Source: Candidatus Gastranaerophilales bacterium (GTDB lineage: Bacteria; Cyanobacteriota; Vampirovibrionia; Gastranaerophilales; Gastranaerophilaceae). Taken from it: DNA of 64,000 nucleotides. This document shows positions 43,854 to 52,480 of the stretch, piece after piece. The position numbers were made by a program, and so were the translations under genes. Position 1 is the stretch's first letter, and each line of letters opens with the position of its first letter. The stretch spans positions 240,021 through 304,020 of the forward strand of contig CAJOJE010000001.1 of assembly GCA_905234865.1 (NCBI GenBank), in the 5' to 3' direction. The notes beneath the pieces were generated by a model. It did not search any database and was not told the origin of the DNA. It was given only the letters and a program-made list of their open reading frames with translations.

Positions 43854-46316
43854 ATGCTTCAAAGTGAATATTATCCTGTGGAAATTGAAAAAAAATGGGT
43901 TGAATACTGGGATAAAAATAAAACCTACAAAACCGAAGACAACTTTGATAAACCGAAATATTACGCACTGTCAATGTTTCCGTATCCGTCAGGAAAGCTT
44001 CACATGGGGCATGTCAGAAATTACACGATAACGGATGTTATAGCAAGATTTAAAAGAGCAATGGGTTATAACGTTCTTCATCCGATGGGTTGGGATTCTT
44101 TCGGAATGCCTGCGGAAAATGCAGCAATTCAACATGGGGCAAACCCTGCCGAATGGACATTTAAAAATATCGAGTATATGAAAAAACAATTAAAAATGCT
44201 CGGTTTATCCGTTGATTGGGACAGAGAAGCAACAACTTGCAAAGAAGATTATTACAAATGGACACAATGGTTATTTTTACAATTATACAAAAAAGGACTT
44301 GCTTATAAAAAAGAAGCGCCCGTCAACTGGTGCGAGCATTGTTCTACCGTTCTTGCAAACGAGCAGGTAATTGAGGGAAAATGCTGGAGATGTGATAACG
44401 TTGTTACAAAGAAAAATTTACAGCAATGGTTTTTAAAGATTACGGATTATGCGGAAGTTTTGCTGGATGACCTGGATAAATTGGAAGGCTGGGGCGATAA
44501 CGTCAAGACAATGCAGGCAAACTGGATTGGAAAATCGTTCGGAACAATTTTGAAATTCAAAGTAAATGAAATAGAAGGTCTTGAAATTCCCGTATTTACG
44601 ACTCGTCCCGACACCGCATACGGTATCACATATCTTGTTGTTGCGCCCGAATACAAAGACATAGAAAAATTAACAACGAAAGAAAACGAAAAAATCGTTA
44701 AAGAATACAGAGAAAACGCTAAAAAAATGTCGGAAATCGACAGACTTTCAACAGAAAGAATTAAAACGGGCGTGCCATTGGGAACTCATTTTACAAACCC
44801 GTTTACGGGAAGAATTTGCCCGATTTGGGTAGCCGATTATGCTATTGCAGATTACGGAACGGGCGCTGTCATGGCAGTTCCCGCACATGATTCAAGAGAT
44901 TTTGATTTTGCAAAGAAATTCAATCTTCCCGTTATTCAAGTTATAGACGGCGAGAATTATTCGCCCGACAAGGTTTTTGAGGATGAAGGCGTTCTTGTTA
45001 ATTCGGAACAATTTAACGGAATGAAAAATACCCTTGCTAAAAAAGCAATAACGGAATATGCCGAATCAAAAGGTTTTGGATATGCAAAAGTTCAATACAG
45101 GTTAAGAGATTGGCTTATTTCAAGGCAAAGATACTGGGGTGCGCCTATTCCCGTCGTTTATTGCGAAAAATGCGGATGTCAACCCGTTCCCGAGGATGAA
45201 CTCCCCGTTAAATTGCCGAAAGAGGTTGATTTTTCCGTTCAGGGCAAATCACCTTTAACGACCAATAAGGAATTTATGCAGGCAAAATGTCCCGTTTGCG
45301 GCGGAGTTGCAACAAGAGAATCCGACACAATGGATACATTTATTTGCTCAAGCTGGTATTATATGCGATACGCTGACGCAAAAAACGACAAAAAACCGTT
45401 TGATAAAGATTTAGTAAACAAATGGCTTCCCGTCGACCAATACGTTGGCGGAATCGAGCATGCAATTTTACACCTTTTATATTCAAGATTTTTTACAAAA
45501 GCTTTGAGGGATATAGGGCTTCTTAATTTTGACGAACCTTTCAAAAACCTTTTAACGCAAGGCATGGTTTTAAAAGACGGCTCGAAAATGTCAAAATCAA
45601 AAGGGAATACCGTTGACCCCGATGAAATATTTGCAACGTTCGGAGCGGATACGGCAAGATTGTTTATTATATCGGATTCACCTCCGGCTCGTGACTTTGA
45701 TTGGTCCGATGCAGGAGTTGAAGGATGTTATAAATTCTTATGCAGAGTGTACAGACTATATTCAAAATATCAAGACAAAATTAAATTAAATTACCAAATT
45801 CCGGATACTCTTAATTCAAAATCAAAAGATTTAATCAGGGAAATTCATATCGGAATTAAAAAGATTACTCAAGATATCGAAAACGAATTTCAATTTAATA
45901 CCGTAGTTTCAAAATACAGAGAAATTACAAACTCGATTTATGAATACATAAGAGAAGAAAGCGACATTGATTATGATGTATTGAGTTTTGCGCTCATAAC
46001 ATTATTAAAATTAATTTCACCCGTTGCCGTATTTATGTCTGAAGAAATTTACCGAACAATAGGCGGAAGCGGCTCAATCCATGAACAAAAATGGCCGGAA
46101 TACGACGAAAATAAAACTGTTCAAAACAACGTGGTTCTTGTTGTTCAGGTAAACGGGAAAATAAGAGATAAAATTGAAACAACAGTCGGGCAAGATAAAG
46201 AAACTTTGATTGAGCTTGCACTAAAAAGCGAAAAATTAAAACAATTTATTGACGGAAAAACAATTGTAAAAACAATAGTTGTACCCGATAAAATCGTAAA
46301 TATAGTGGTTAAATAA
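43854..46316 (+). CDS. leuS: Leucyl-tRNA synthetase
   Basis: 820 aa, the normal bacterial length. HIGH-type motif HMGH in PSGKLHMGHVRNY near residue 47, zinc-type cysteines in NWCEHCS and CWRCD, CP1 editing domain with TRPDTAYGITY near 250, and KMSKS in DGSKMSKSKGN near 580. The C-terminal tail follows the anticodon-binding domain. GAGG precedes the ATG. A strong terminator follows. Confidence 0.97.
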   Translation: MLQSEYYPVEIEKKWVEYWDKNKTYKTEDNFDKPKYYALSMFPYPSGKLHMGHVRNYTITDVIARFKRAMGYNVLHPMGWDSFGMPAENAAIQHGANPAEWTFKNIEYMKKQLKMLGLSVDWDREATTCKEDYYKWTQWLFLQLYKKGLAYKKEAPVNWCEHCSTVLANEQVIEGKCWRCDNVVTKKNLQQWFLKITDYAEVLLDDLDKLEGWGDNVKTMQANWIGKSFGTILKFKVNEIEGLEIPVFTTRPDTAYGITYLVVAPEYKDIEKLTTKENEKIVKEYRENAKKMSEIDRLSTERIKTGVPLGTHFTNPFTGRICPIWVADYAIADYGTGAVMAVPAHDSRDFDFAKKFNLPVIQVIDGENYSPDKVFEDEGVLVNSEQFNGMKNTLAKKAITEYAESKGFGYAKVQYRLRDWLISRQRYWGAPIPVVYCEKCGCQPVPEDELPVKLPKEVDFSVQGKSPLTTNKEFMQAKCPVCGGVATRESDTMDTFICSSWYYMRYADAKNDKKPFDKDLVNKWLPVDQYVGGIEHAILHLLYSRFFTKALRDIGLLNFDEPFKNLLTQGMVLKDGSKMSKSKGNTVDPDEIFATFGADTARLFIISDSPPARDFDWSDAGVEGCYKFLCRVYRLYSKYQDKIKLNYQIPDTLNSKSKDLIREIHIGIKKITQDIENEFQFNTVVSKYREITNSIYEYIREESDIDYDVLSFALITLLKLISPVAVFMSEEIYRTIGGSGSIHEQKWPEYDENKTVQNNVVLVVQVNGKIRDKIETTVGQDKETLIELALKSEKLKQFIDGKTIVKTIVVPDKIVNIVVK

Positions 46317-46322
46317 TTACTC

Positions 46323-46358
46323 AAAAATACCGCTTGAATTATTCAGGCGGTATTTTTT
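46323..46358 (+). terminator. Terminator of leuS
   Basis: AAAAATACCGC (46323-46333) pairs with GCGGTATTTTT (46347-46357), extended by an inner TGAAT/ATTCA pairing, then T residues. Confidence 0.9.
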
Positions 46359-46487
46359 ATTTCAGCATAAATCGTATAAACACTTTCAAGTTTCATTCCG
46401 TCTTTGCCATGTTTTTTGCCGGGCACTCTAACCGCAAAACACATTTAGCTTTAAAGGGCATAAATTATAAAATGAATTTAAAAAATT

Positions 46488-47615
46488 TTAGATTTTTTCA
46501 AGAATTTTTGAAAGTTTATCAATCTCGTTTTTTTCAATCAAAGGATTTAGAGAAAGCCTTATTCTTGAAGTACCCTTTTTAACCGTCGGGTATCTAATCG
46601 GAAGAACAAAAAATCCTTCATTTTGAAGCAGCTTTGAAACATTATAAGTTTCATCGTTCTCGCCGATTATATAAGGAATGATATAGCTTGATGAAGTGGT
46701 TTTAATTTTAGATAAAGAGTATTTTGTAATATTAAAAAGATTTTCTTGCAAAGTATTTTCTAAAATATAATTTTCGAGAACATATTTTGAAAAAGCAACG
46801 GAAATTTCGGGAAGCGCCGTCGAAAAAATAAAAGATCTCGCCTTATTTATAAGATAATTTATTAAAATTTTATCCCCAACGACGAAAGCTCCGTAAGAGC
46901 CGACAGCTTTACCGAAAGTGCCCATAATTAAATCAACGTTATCCGATAAATTAAGTTCAAAGCAATACCCCCTACCTTTGCCGTATACACCGAAAGAATG
47001 GGCTTCATCAACAATTAAAAGAGAATTGTATTTTTCTTTTAACAAAGATAATGTTTTAATATCCGCAAAATCACCGTCCATCGAAAATAAAGATTCGGTT
47101 GAAATTATGGAATTTTTAAATTTATTTCTGTATTTTATTAATTTTTCCTCCAAATCATCATAATCAAGATGATTAAAAGGAATAATTTTTGCGCCCGATA
47201 ATTTAACACCGTCAATAATACTGGCATGGTTTAATTTATCAAGAAAAATAACATCGTTTGGAGTCAAAAGAGAAGAATAAATCCCGACATTAGCATGATA
47301 GCCCGAATTAAAAAGGAGGGAAGATTTTTTATTAAAAAGTTTTTTCAGTAATTCCTCAAGTTCAAAATAAATTTTATTGGAACCCGTTAATAGTCTTGCC
47401 GAAGGGTTTTGAATTTTTCCTTTATAAGAGGACAAAAAATTATCTTTGATATCATAATTTGCACTTATTCCAAGATAATCATTTGAAGATAAGTTTACCA
47501 TTTTTTTATTATCACAAATTATGAACCTGCCGCACTGTTCAATGTTTAAAATTTTGCGTTTCAAACCTTTTTCATCAAGACTCGAAAGTTCATTGTTATA
47601 AAAATCGGTATTCAT
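46488..47615 (-). CDS. bioF: 8-amino-7-oxononanoate synthase (BioF/KAPA synthase family)
   Basis: 375 aa, PLP-dependent alpha-oxoamine synthase. NLSSNDYLGIS near residue 41, the PLP-ring-binding DEAHSFGVYGKG, and the Schiff-base lysine in MGTFGKAVGSYG. BioF condenses L-alanine with pimeloyl-CoA or -ACP at the start of biotin ring assembly. Related enzymes use glycine or serine (Kbl, Spt), so substrate is by best family fit. No other biotin gene is in the window. The gene upstream on the same strand, three bases away, encodes an alanine/glycine symporter. Confidence 0.85.
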   Translation of the reverse strand: MNTDFYNNELSSLDEKGLKRKILNIEQCGRFIICDNKKMVNLSSNDYLGISANYDIKDNFLSSYKGKIQNPSARLLTGSNKIYFELEELLKKLFNKKSSLLFNSGYHANVGIYSSLLTPNDVIFLDKLNHASIIDGVKLSGAKIIPFNHLDYDDLEEKLIKYRNKFKNSIISTESLFSMDGDFADIKTLSLLKEKYNSLLIVDEAHSFGVYGKGRGYCFELNLSDNVDLIMGTFGKAVGSYGAFVVGDKILINYLINKARSFIFSTALPEISVAFSKYVLENYILENTLQENLFNITKYSLSKIKTTSSSYIIPYIIGENDETYNVSKLLQNEGFFVLPIRYPTVKKGTSRIRLSLNPLIEKNEIDKLSKILEKI

Positions 47616-47618
47616 TAT

Positions 47619-49154
47619 TTAATCTTCGCTCGCAACTAATTTAGGAGTTTTAATATTGTGTTTTTTGCAATAAGCAATCGTATCGTTTTTAATTTCTCCG
47701 GACATAATGAAAATTGCAATTAAGTTCGGAAGTGCCATTCCAAGCAAAGTAGCATCGGTAAAGTTTAGAATTGAATTTAAGTTCATACAAGAACCTATTA
47801 TAATAAATCCGCAAAATATCAACTGATAAACTTTTGTTCTTTTAAACCCTTCGCCGAAAATATAATTCCACGCTTTTTGTCCGTAATATGCCCAAGAGAT
47901 TATGGTCGAAATTGCAAAAAGAATAATTACAAGAGCAAGAATAACGGGAAAGAAAGGAAAAACCGAAGCAAAAGCCGAAGATGTCAGTTCAACTCCCGTC
48001 ATGCCGTCTTGATAATTCAAGTATTGACCCGTAATTATTATAACGAAAGCCGTCATGGAACATACAATAATCGTATCGAAGAAAGGTTCGACAAGAGAAA
48101 CAAACCCTTGAGAAACGGGCTCTTTTGTTTTTACGGCAGAATACGCAATAGGCGCAGAGCCTGTTCCCGATTCATTTGATTGAATTGAACGCCTCAACCC
48201 CATGACAATAACGCCGATTAAACCGCCTGCAACGGAATTTGGAACAAATGCTTCATGAATAATGGTATATAGGCAATGAGGTATTAAAGTAAAATTAAAA
48301 AGGATTATCAATATTGAAGAAAATATATACAAAGCACACATTGAAGGGACGATTTTTGATGTAACATTTGCTATGCTTTTAATTCCGCCGACAATGGTAA
48401 GTCCTACGAGAATTGCGACAATTATACCTATAATCCATGTATGAAGCCCGAAAAATCCCGTTTCTCCGCCTGTTATGGTAACGATTTGCCTTGCAGCCTG
48501 CTTAACTTGAAACATACACCCGCCACCAAAGGCACCCGGAATACACATCAAAGCGAAAAGAAACGCAAGAGGCTGTCCGAGCCACCTTAAACCACGCCTC
48601 GTAAGCCCATGGGATATATAAAACATAGGTCCGCCCGATACGGAACCGTCGGCGTTAAAGCGTCTGTATTTTAAAGCAAGAGTGACTTCAGAAAATTTAA
48701 GAGCCATGCCGAAAATCGCCCCGATGCACATCCAAAACATTGCCCCCGGCCCTCCGACAGATATTGCAATTGCAACACCTGCTATATTTCCTAAGCCGAC
48801 AGTCCCCGATAATGCAGTTGCAAGAGCACCGAAAGAAGAAACTTCTCCGTCTTTTGCGCCATGAGCTTCGTTAAATACGGGTTTTTTTCCGAATATAAGA
48901 GAAATTGAATGTTTAAAACCCCAAATTCCAATCCATTTTAAATAAAAAGTACAGAAAATACTTGCAACTATTAAAAGCAAAATTAAAAAAGGGAGTTTTA
49001 CTTCATTAAACCCTACTTCGGTAAAAATTATTTTTGAAAACAGATCCGAAAAGGGCGCAACAAACTTATCAATTTTTTCGTCCAAAGACTGTGCAAGGGC
49101 GCTCTGTACCGTCAAAGGCAAGAAAACCAAAAGTGCCAAAAGGCGGTTTAACAT
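47619..49154 (-). CDS. Alanine/glycine:cation symporter (AGCS family)
   Basis: 511 aa with about ten membrane helices. Family signatures: GTVGLGNIAGVAIAISVGGPGAMFW in two pieces, SEVTLALKYR, and GIGVIVMGLRRSIQSNESGTGSAP-like text (MGLRRSIQSNESGTGSAPIA). It imports alanine or glycine with sodium or protons. The N-terminus (MLNRLLALLVFLPLTVQSALA) looks like an extra signal-like helix. AGGAA precedes the ATG. The stop is three bases before the bioF ATG, so substrate import and use may be co-expressed. Confidence 0.92.
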   Translation of the reverse strand: MLNRLLALLVFLPLTVQSALAQSLDEKIDKFVAPFSDLFSKIIFTEVGFNEVKLPFLILLLIVASIFCTFYLKWIGIWGFKHSISLIFGKKPVFNEAHGAKDGEVSSFGALATALSGTVGLGNIAGVAIAISVGGPGAMFWMCIGAIFGMALKFSEVTLALKYRRFNADGSVSGGPMFYISHGLTRRGLRWLGQPLAFLFALMCIPGAFGGGCMFQVKQAARQIVTITGGETGFFGLHTWIIGIIVAILVGLTIVGGIKSIANVTSKIVPSMCALYIFSSILIILFNFTLIPHCLYTIIHEAFVPNSVAGGLIGVIVMGLRRSIQSNESGTGSAPIAYSAVKTKEPVSQGFVSLVEPFFDTIIVCSMTAFVIIITGQYLNYQDGMTGVELTSSAFASVFPFFPVILALVIILFAISTIISWAYYGQKAWNYIFGEGFKRTKVYQLIFCGFIIIGSCMNLNSILNFTDATLLGMALPNLIAIFIMSGEIKNDTIAYCKKHNIKTPKLVASED

Positions 49155-49175
49155 TATTTTTATTCCTCTATCTTA

Positions 49176-49760
49176 CTAATAAAGAGGGATGATTATAACC
49201 TGACCGATTTGAAGAGATGTTTCATTTTTAATGTTATTAACTTCCATAATCTTTCTGATTTTGTCAGGGTCATACTTCCCATAATACCTGTATGCAATTC
49301 CGTCAAGCGTATCGCCTGATTTTATCGTGTATTTTTCTTCCAAACCTTGAAGGTCAACAGTTTCTTCTTCTCTTGTAGAAGAAGGTGAAATCGAAGAAGG
49401 AGCTTTTGTTTTATTACTTAATTGCGTTTCAATTTGAACTCCTTTATCTTCTTGAAAACTTTCATTATCTTTAATGCCTGAATAAGTTGAAGCAAAAACT
49501 ATAAAACTTACAACAAAAGCGCATATCAAACCGGCAACAAAACCTGCCGCCAAATAAAATACGGGAGTTTTTTGTTTTGTTTTGGATTGAACGGATTTTT
49601 CCAAATCTCTCCACAACACGTCAAGCTCGGGCTTTTTTTGTTGAGGCTTATTATGGGGGGAAAAACTGTAAACTTGCGAATATAATTTAGGTTTAACGTT
49701 TTCTATTAAAGACATTTTTTCTCTTGTAAGACCTGCTCTGTGTAACGTGGAACTTTTCAT
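49176..49760 (-). CDS. Membrane-anchored LysM-domain protein with N-terminal S-T-L-H-R-A-G motif
   Basis: 194 aa. A cytosolic N-terminal part starts MKSSTLHRAGLTREKM. One membrane helix follows (about residues 66-90, FYLAAGFVAGLICAFVVSFI), then a polar stretch and a C-terminal LysM domain (YTIKSGDTLDGIAYRYYG and INNETSLQIGQVIIIP-like end). LysM binds peptidoglycan or similar glycans, so the protein probably tethers membrane to wall. The STLHRAG motif is shared with the exported protein at 34082. It is 21 bases upstream of the symporter gene. Confidence 0.82.
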   Translation of the reverse strand: MKSSTLHRAGLTREKMSLIENVKPKLYSQVYSFSPHNKPQQKKPELDVLWRDLEKSVQSKTKQKTPVFYLAAGFVAGLICAFVVSFIVFASTYSGIKDNESFQEDKGVQIETQLSNKTKAPSSISPSSTREEETVDLQGLEEKYTIKSGDTLDGIAYRYYGKYDPDKIRKIMEVNNIKNETSLQIGQVIIIPLY

Positions 49761-49868
49761 TATTATTTTACTTTCTTTCGTTAATTAACCAGTTTAATAT
49801 AATTTAAACATGGCGAAAATTCAAGAAAAATAAATATTTGAGATTAAGAAATATTACTTTTGTAAATA

Positions 49869-50411
49869 CTACTCAAAACTTTTTTTGGCACAAGAAAACA
49901 TTTTATCGAGCAAAACCTTATTTTTCTCAACATCAAAACCGTTGTTTTTTAAATTATCTTCCATAACATTTTGCCATAAGTCAAAAAATTCGTTTTTACC
50001 CGTTTTTAAAACATCAAAAAAAGCTCTTAAATCATCTATGTTAATGGGCAAAGGCTCTTTACCCCGAAGAATATCAACTATTTTTAATCTCTTTTTTCTT
50101 TCAAAAAGTTTTAAAAATTCAAGAGTGGATAAACCGTTATTTTTTATCATCTGTTTAATTTTATCTAAATTTTTATCATAAGGAACAGGGTCTTGTTCAA
50201 TAACATATTCCTCAAAATCTTCGGGTAAAACATCCATTACCGTTGCAATTCTCTCGATAGTGACGGAACGTGTCGAAAAAGGAACGGCTTCATCAATAAT
50301 ATTGTAAACATAGGACAAGGTAACGCCTATCATTTGAGCAAAGTCTTTTTTGTGAAGATTGTTCTTTATCAAAAAATCACTCACTTTTTTAGAACTTTTT
50401 AAATTATTCAT
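49869..50411 (-). CDS. XRE-type helix-turn-helix protein
   Basis: About 180 aa. Residues 10-70 form a Cro/CI-type HTH: FLIKNNLHKKDFAQMIGVTL, then SYVYNIIDEAV and ERIATVMDVLPEDF. The rest (from about residue 85) is helical and may hold a second, degenerate HTH (NNGLSTLEFLKLFERKKRL). ATG 50411 is chosen because GGAG lies upstream and the HTH starts right after; a longer frame to 50486 has hydrophobic non-conserved sequence. Target unknown. It could be autoregulatory or control the LysM gene nearby. Confidence 0.78.
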   Translation of the reverse strand: MNNLKSSKKVSDFLIKNNLHKKDFAQMIGVTLSYVYNIIDEAVPFSTRSVTIERIATVMDVLPEDFEEYVIEQDPVPYDKNLDKIKQMIKNNGLSTLEFLKLFERKKRLKIVDILRGKEPLPINIDDLRAFFDVLKTGKNEFFDLWQNVMEDNLKNNGFDVEKNKVLLDKMFSCAKKSFE

Positions 50412-50534
50412 AATATTTTCTCCGATAACTGAAAGTATTATGAAATTAACGCAACGTAAATATTTTTTTATTAACCTGTCATACAAACTTAAAGAATAAT
50501 TTGTATTATAATTAAAATCAAAAAGGAAAAAAAT

Positions 50535-51086
50535 ATGAAACTAATTGCAGGCTTAGGCAATCCGGAACCTAAATACATGAAAACAAGACACAACGTCGGT
50601 TTTATGGTAATGGACGAAATATTAAAACAAAAAGGATTGAAACTCGCCGAAAAATTTAAGTCATATTACACGAAAGATAACGACATAATCTATTGTATGC
50701 CCGCAACTTACATGAATTTATCGGGTCATGCAATCAGAGAGATAATTTCCTTTTACAAAATAAATATAAAAGACGTATTAATAATTTACGATGACATTTC
50801 TCTTGATTTGGGCACTTTAAGATTTAGGGAAAACGGAACGGACGGCGGACACAACGGAATAAAATCAATCATAAAAGAAACAGGCTCGTTAGATTTCCCG
50901 AGATTAAAAATAGGCATAGGCCCGCAGCCAAAAGGCATTAAGAGCGAAAACTTCGTATTGCAAAATTTTAATCGGGACGAACGGGAAACGCTTTTAAAAA
51001 TGGTTCAAACAGCATCTAACGCCGCACTTGATTGGATAACAAAAGATATGCGGGAATTACAAAATAAATACAATAAAAAACATTAA
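50535..51086 (+). CDS. pth: Peptidyl-tRNA hydrolase
   Basis: 183 aa. Recycles peptidyl-tRNA released from stalled ribosomes. LIAGLGNPEPKYMKTRHNVG at the N-terminus contains the catalytic histidine (H19) and the PxxY/RHN pattern. VLIIYDDISLDLG and GGHNGIKSI follow. AAAGGA precedes the ATG. Normal length. It is the first gene of a plus-strand run with two exported proteins. Confidence 0.96.
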   Translation: MKLIAGLGNPEPKYMKTRHNVGFMVMDEILKQKGLKLAEKFKSYYTKDNDIIYCMPATYMNLSGHAIREIISFYKINIKDVLIIYDDISLDLGTLRFRENGTDGGHNGIKSIIKETGSLDFPRLKIGIGPQPKGIKSENFVLQNFNRDERETLLKMVQTASNAALDWITKDMRELQNKYNKKH

Positions 51087-51113
51087 AAAATTTTACTTTT
51101 TAAAAACGATAAG

Positions 51114-51119
51114 TATAAT
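51114..51119 (+). promoter_or_regulatory. -10 box seven bases before the exported-protein start at 51127
   Basis: TATAAT ends seven bases before ATG 51127, which lacks a ribosome-binding site. Confidence 0.3.
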
Positions 51120-51126
51120 CTAAATT

Positions 51127-51879
51127 ATGAGCAGGTTAGTAATTCTTATCGTATTTTTTTTATTTTTGGGACAAACTCCGTCATTTTCGCAAAATTACGA
51201 AATTGACCCTCCGCCTGAGAGCATAAAAAACCCCGTTCAATCGCAAAATATAAATTCAACGAGCGAAAAAAAAGAAGGGATTTTTTCAAAAATCTTTAAA
51301 AAAAGAAAACAAAAAGCCGTTTTTGAAGAAGATGAAGGCGGATACAAAGGCAGTTTGCCGAACGTGCAATCGGAATTCAGGCATAAAACCAAACAAAACG
51401 ACAAAGTTATTAACGAAAGCGAAAACGCAGAAGATTATACTCCGGATGAATTTCAAAAATCGAAAATTGACGACCCGCTTTTTTTGGACGTAATTTTGAA
51501 TAAAGCACGCCCGTCGCAATACAATGTCGATATGATAAAAGTTATGAGATTTTTGGAACTTTTCAGACCCATAGTCGAAAATCATGAAAATATTCAAAAA
51601 TTTAATGCAAACGTGAATTTATTGGATTTACACGCAAGAAGAATAGAAAAGCTTTATAACGATAAGCCCGAATCACAGACCGTATCTTACGTTATGCTTC
51701 AAAATCTCGCATATAAAGCAAAAGTTTTGGGTAATTTAAAGTTTGACGCAAATTACTATTCAAAATTTTCACCGATTGCAGGAACAAAATATTCCGAAGA
51801 CAATCTTATAAAAGAAGATAATCAACTGCTTTTAGAAATTGATAAAACCATATTTGAAATAAGACAGCTCACAAATTAA
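51127..51879 (+). CDS. Exported protein of unknown function (250 aa)
   Basis: Signal peptide MSRLVILIVFFLFLGQTPS with cleavage near SFS-QN. A polar, lysine- and asparagine-rich linker with a basic patch (FSKIFKKRKQK) follows. The C-terminal half (about residues 115-250) is predicted helical: VDMIKVMRFLELFRPIVE, DLHARRIEKLY, QLLLEIDKTIFEIRQL. I recognise no family. It sits between pth and another exported protein and has TATAAT just upstream of the ATG in place of a Shine-Dalgarno sequence. Confidence 0.7.
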   Translation: MSRLVILIVFFLFLGQTPSFSQNYEIDPPPESIKNPVQSQNINSTSEKKEGIFSKIFKKRKQKAVFEEDEGGYKGSLPNVQSEFRHKTKQNDKVINESENAEDYTPDEFQKSKIDDPLFLDVILNKARPSQYNVDMIKVMRFLELFRPIVENHENIQKFNANVNLLDLHARRIEKLYNDKPESQTVSYVMLQNLAYKAKVLGNLKFDANYYSKFSPIAGTKYSEDNLIKEDNQLLLEIDKTIFEIRQLTN

Positions 51880-51948
51880 ATAACCGAAAAGTTTAGTGCC
51901 AAAAAAGGCGATTATTTTTTTAAGCCTGAGCGCTAAGCTTTGAGTATT

Positions 51949-52422
51949 ATGAAAAAAGAATTTATTTTATTATTATTGACGTTGTTATTTTCAATAAATG
52001 TAACGGTTGAAGCAAGAAACAATTTTAATTATACGACACAATTTCCAAGACACCCCCGCATGAATAATTACGTGTACGGCAATTACGGATACTGCCCAAA
52101 TTCAAGGTATATGCCGAACAGATACCAAAGAGGAGTAATTACGGGTTATACGCCGTCAATCTTAAACAGAAACTATTCCGTAAATACGTTTCCTTATTCG
52201 ACGGCAAGCGGGCAATCGTTTATAACGAGAGTTAAGAGTTATTTTAACGACAAAAACGACATATATGACCCTATTTACACAAATTACGATAACGGGAATT
52301 ATACAACCTTTTTTGAATCAAACGCAAAACCTTCGAATATACAACAGAGCAATTCGGGAAATTATTATAATGCAATGCCTGAAACAGAAGGCGGAGTAAG
52401 AGTTAAAATAATTGACCCTTAA
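51949..52422 (+). CDS. Exported tyrosine/asparagine-rich protein of unknown function
   Basis: About 157 aa. Signal peptide MKKEFILLLLTLLFSINVT with cleavage near EA-RN. The mature part is very rich in Tyr, Asn, Arg and Pro (NNYVYGNYGYCPNSRYMP, then GNYYNAMPE), with one cysteine and no clear helices. Such composition occurs in surface or matrix proteins. ATG 51949 starts the signal peptide directly; a TTG at 51940 is the alternative. No family recognised. A terminator follows. Confidence 0.65.
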   Translation: MKKEFILLLLTLLFSINVTVEARNNFNYTTQFPRHPRMNNYVYGNYGYCPNSRYMPNRYQRGVITGYTPSILNRNYSVNTFPYSTASGQSFITRVKSYFNDKNDIYDPIYTNYDNGNYTTFFESNAKPSNIQQSNSGNYYNAMPETEGGVRVKIIDP

Positions 52423-52428
52423 ATGGTA

Positions 52429-52455
52429 AAAGCGGACAATTTGTCCGCTTTTAAT
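52429..52455. terminator. Bidirectional terminator between convergent genes
   Basis: AAAAGCGGAC (52429-52438) pairs with GTCCGCTTTT (52444-52453) around a five-base loop. It lies between the plus-strand stop at 52422 and the minus-strand stop at 52481. Confidence 0.85.
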
Positions 52456-52480
52456 CTTTGAAATTTATAGAGGATATTAA

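Noticed and set aside
46343-46444. 33-codon minus-strand frame (starts MCFAVRVPGKKHG) between leuS and bioF
   Set aside because: It overlaps the leuS terminator stem, has no good ribosome-binding site and reads as chance in a short gap.
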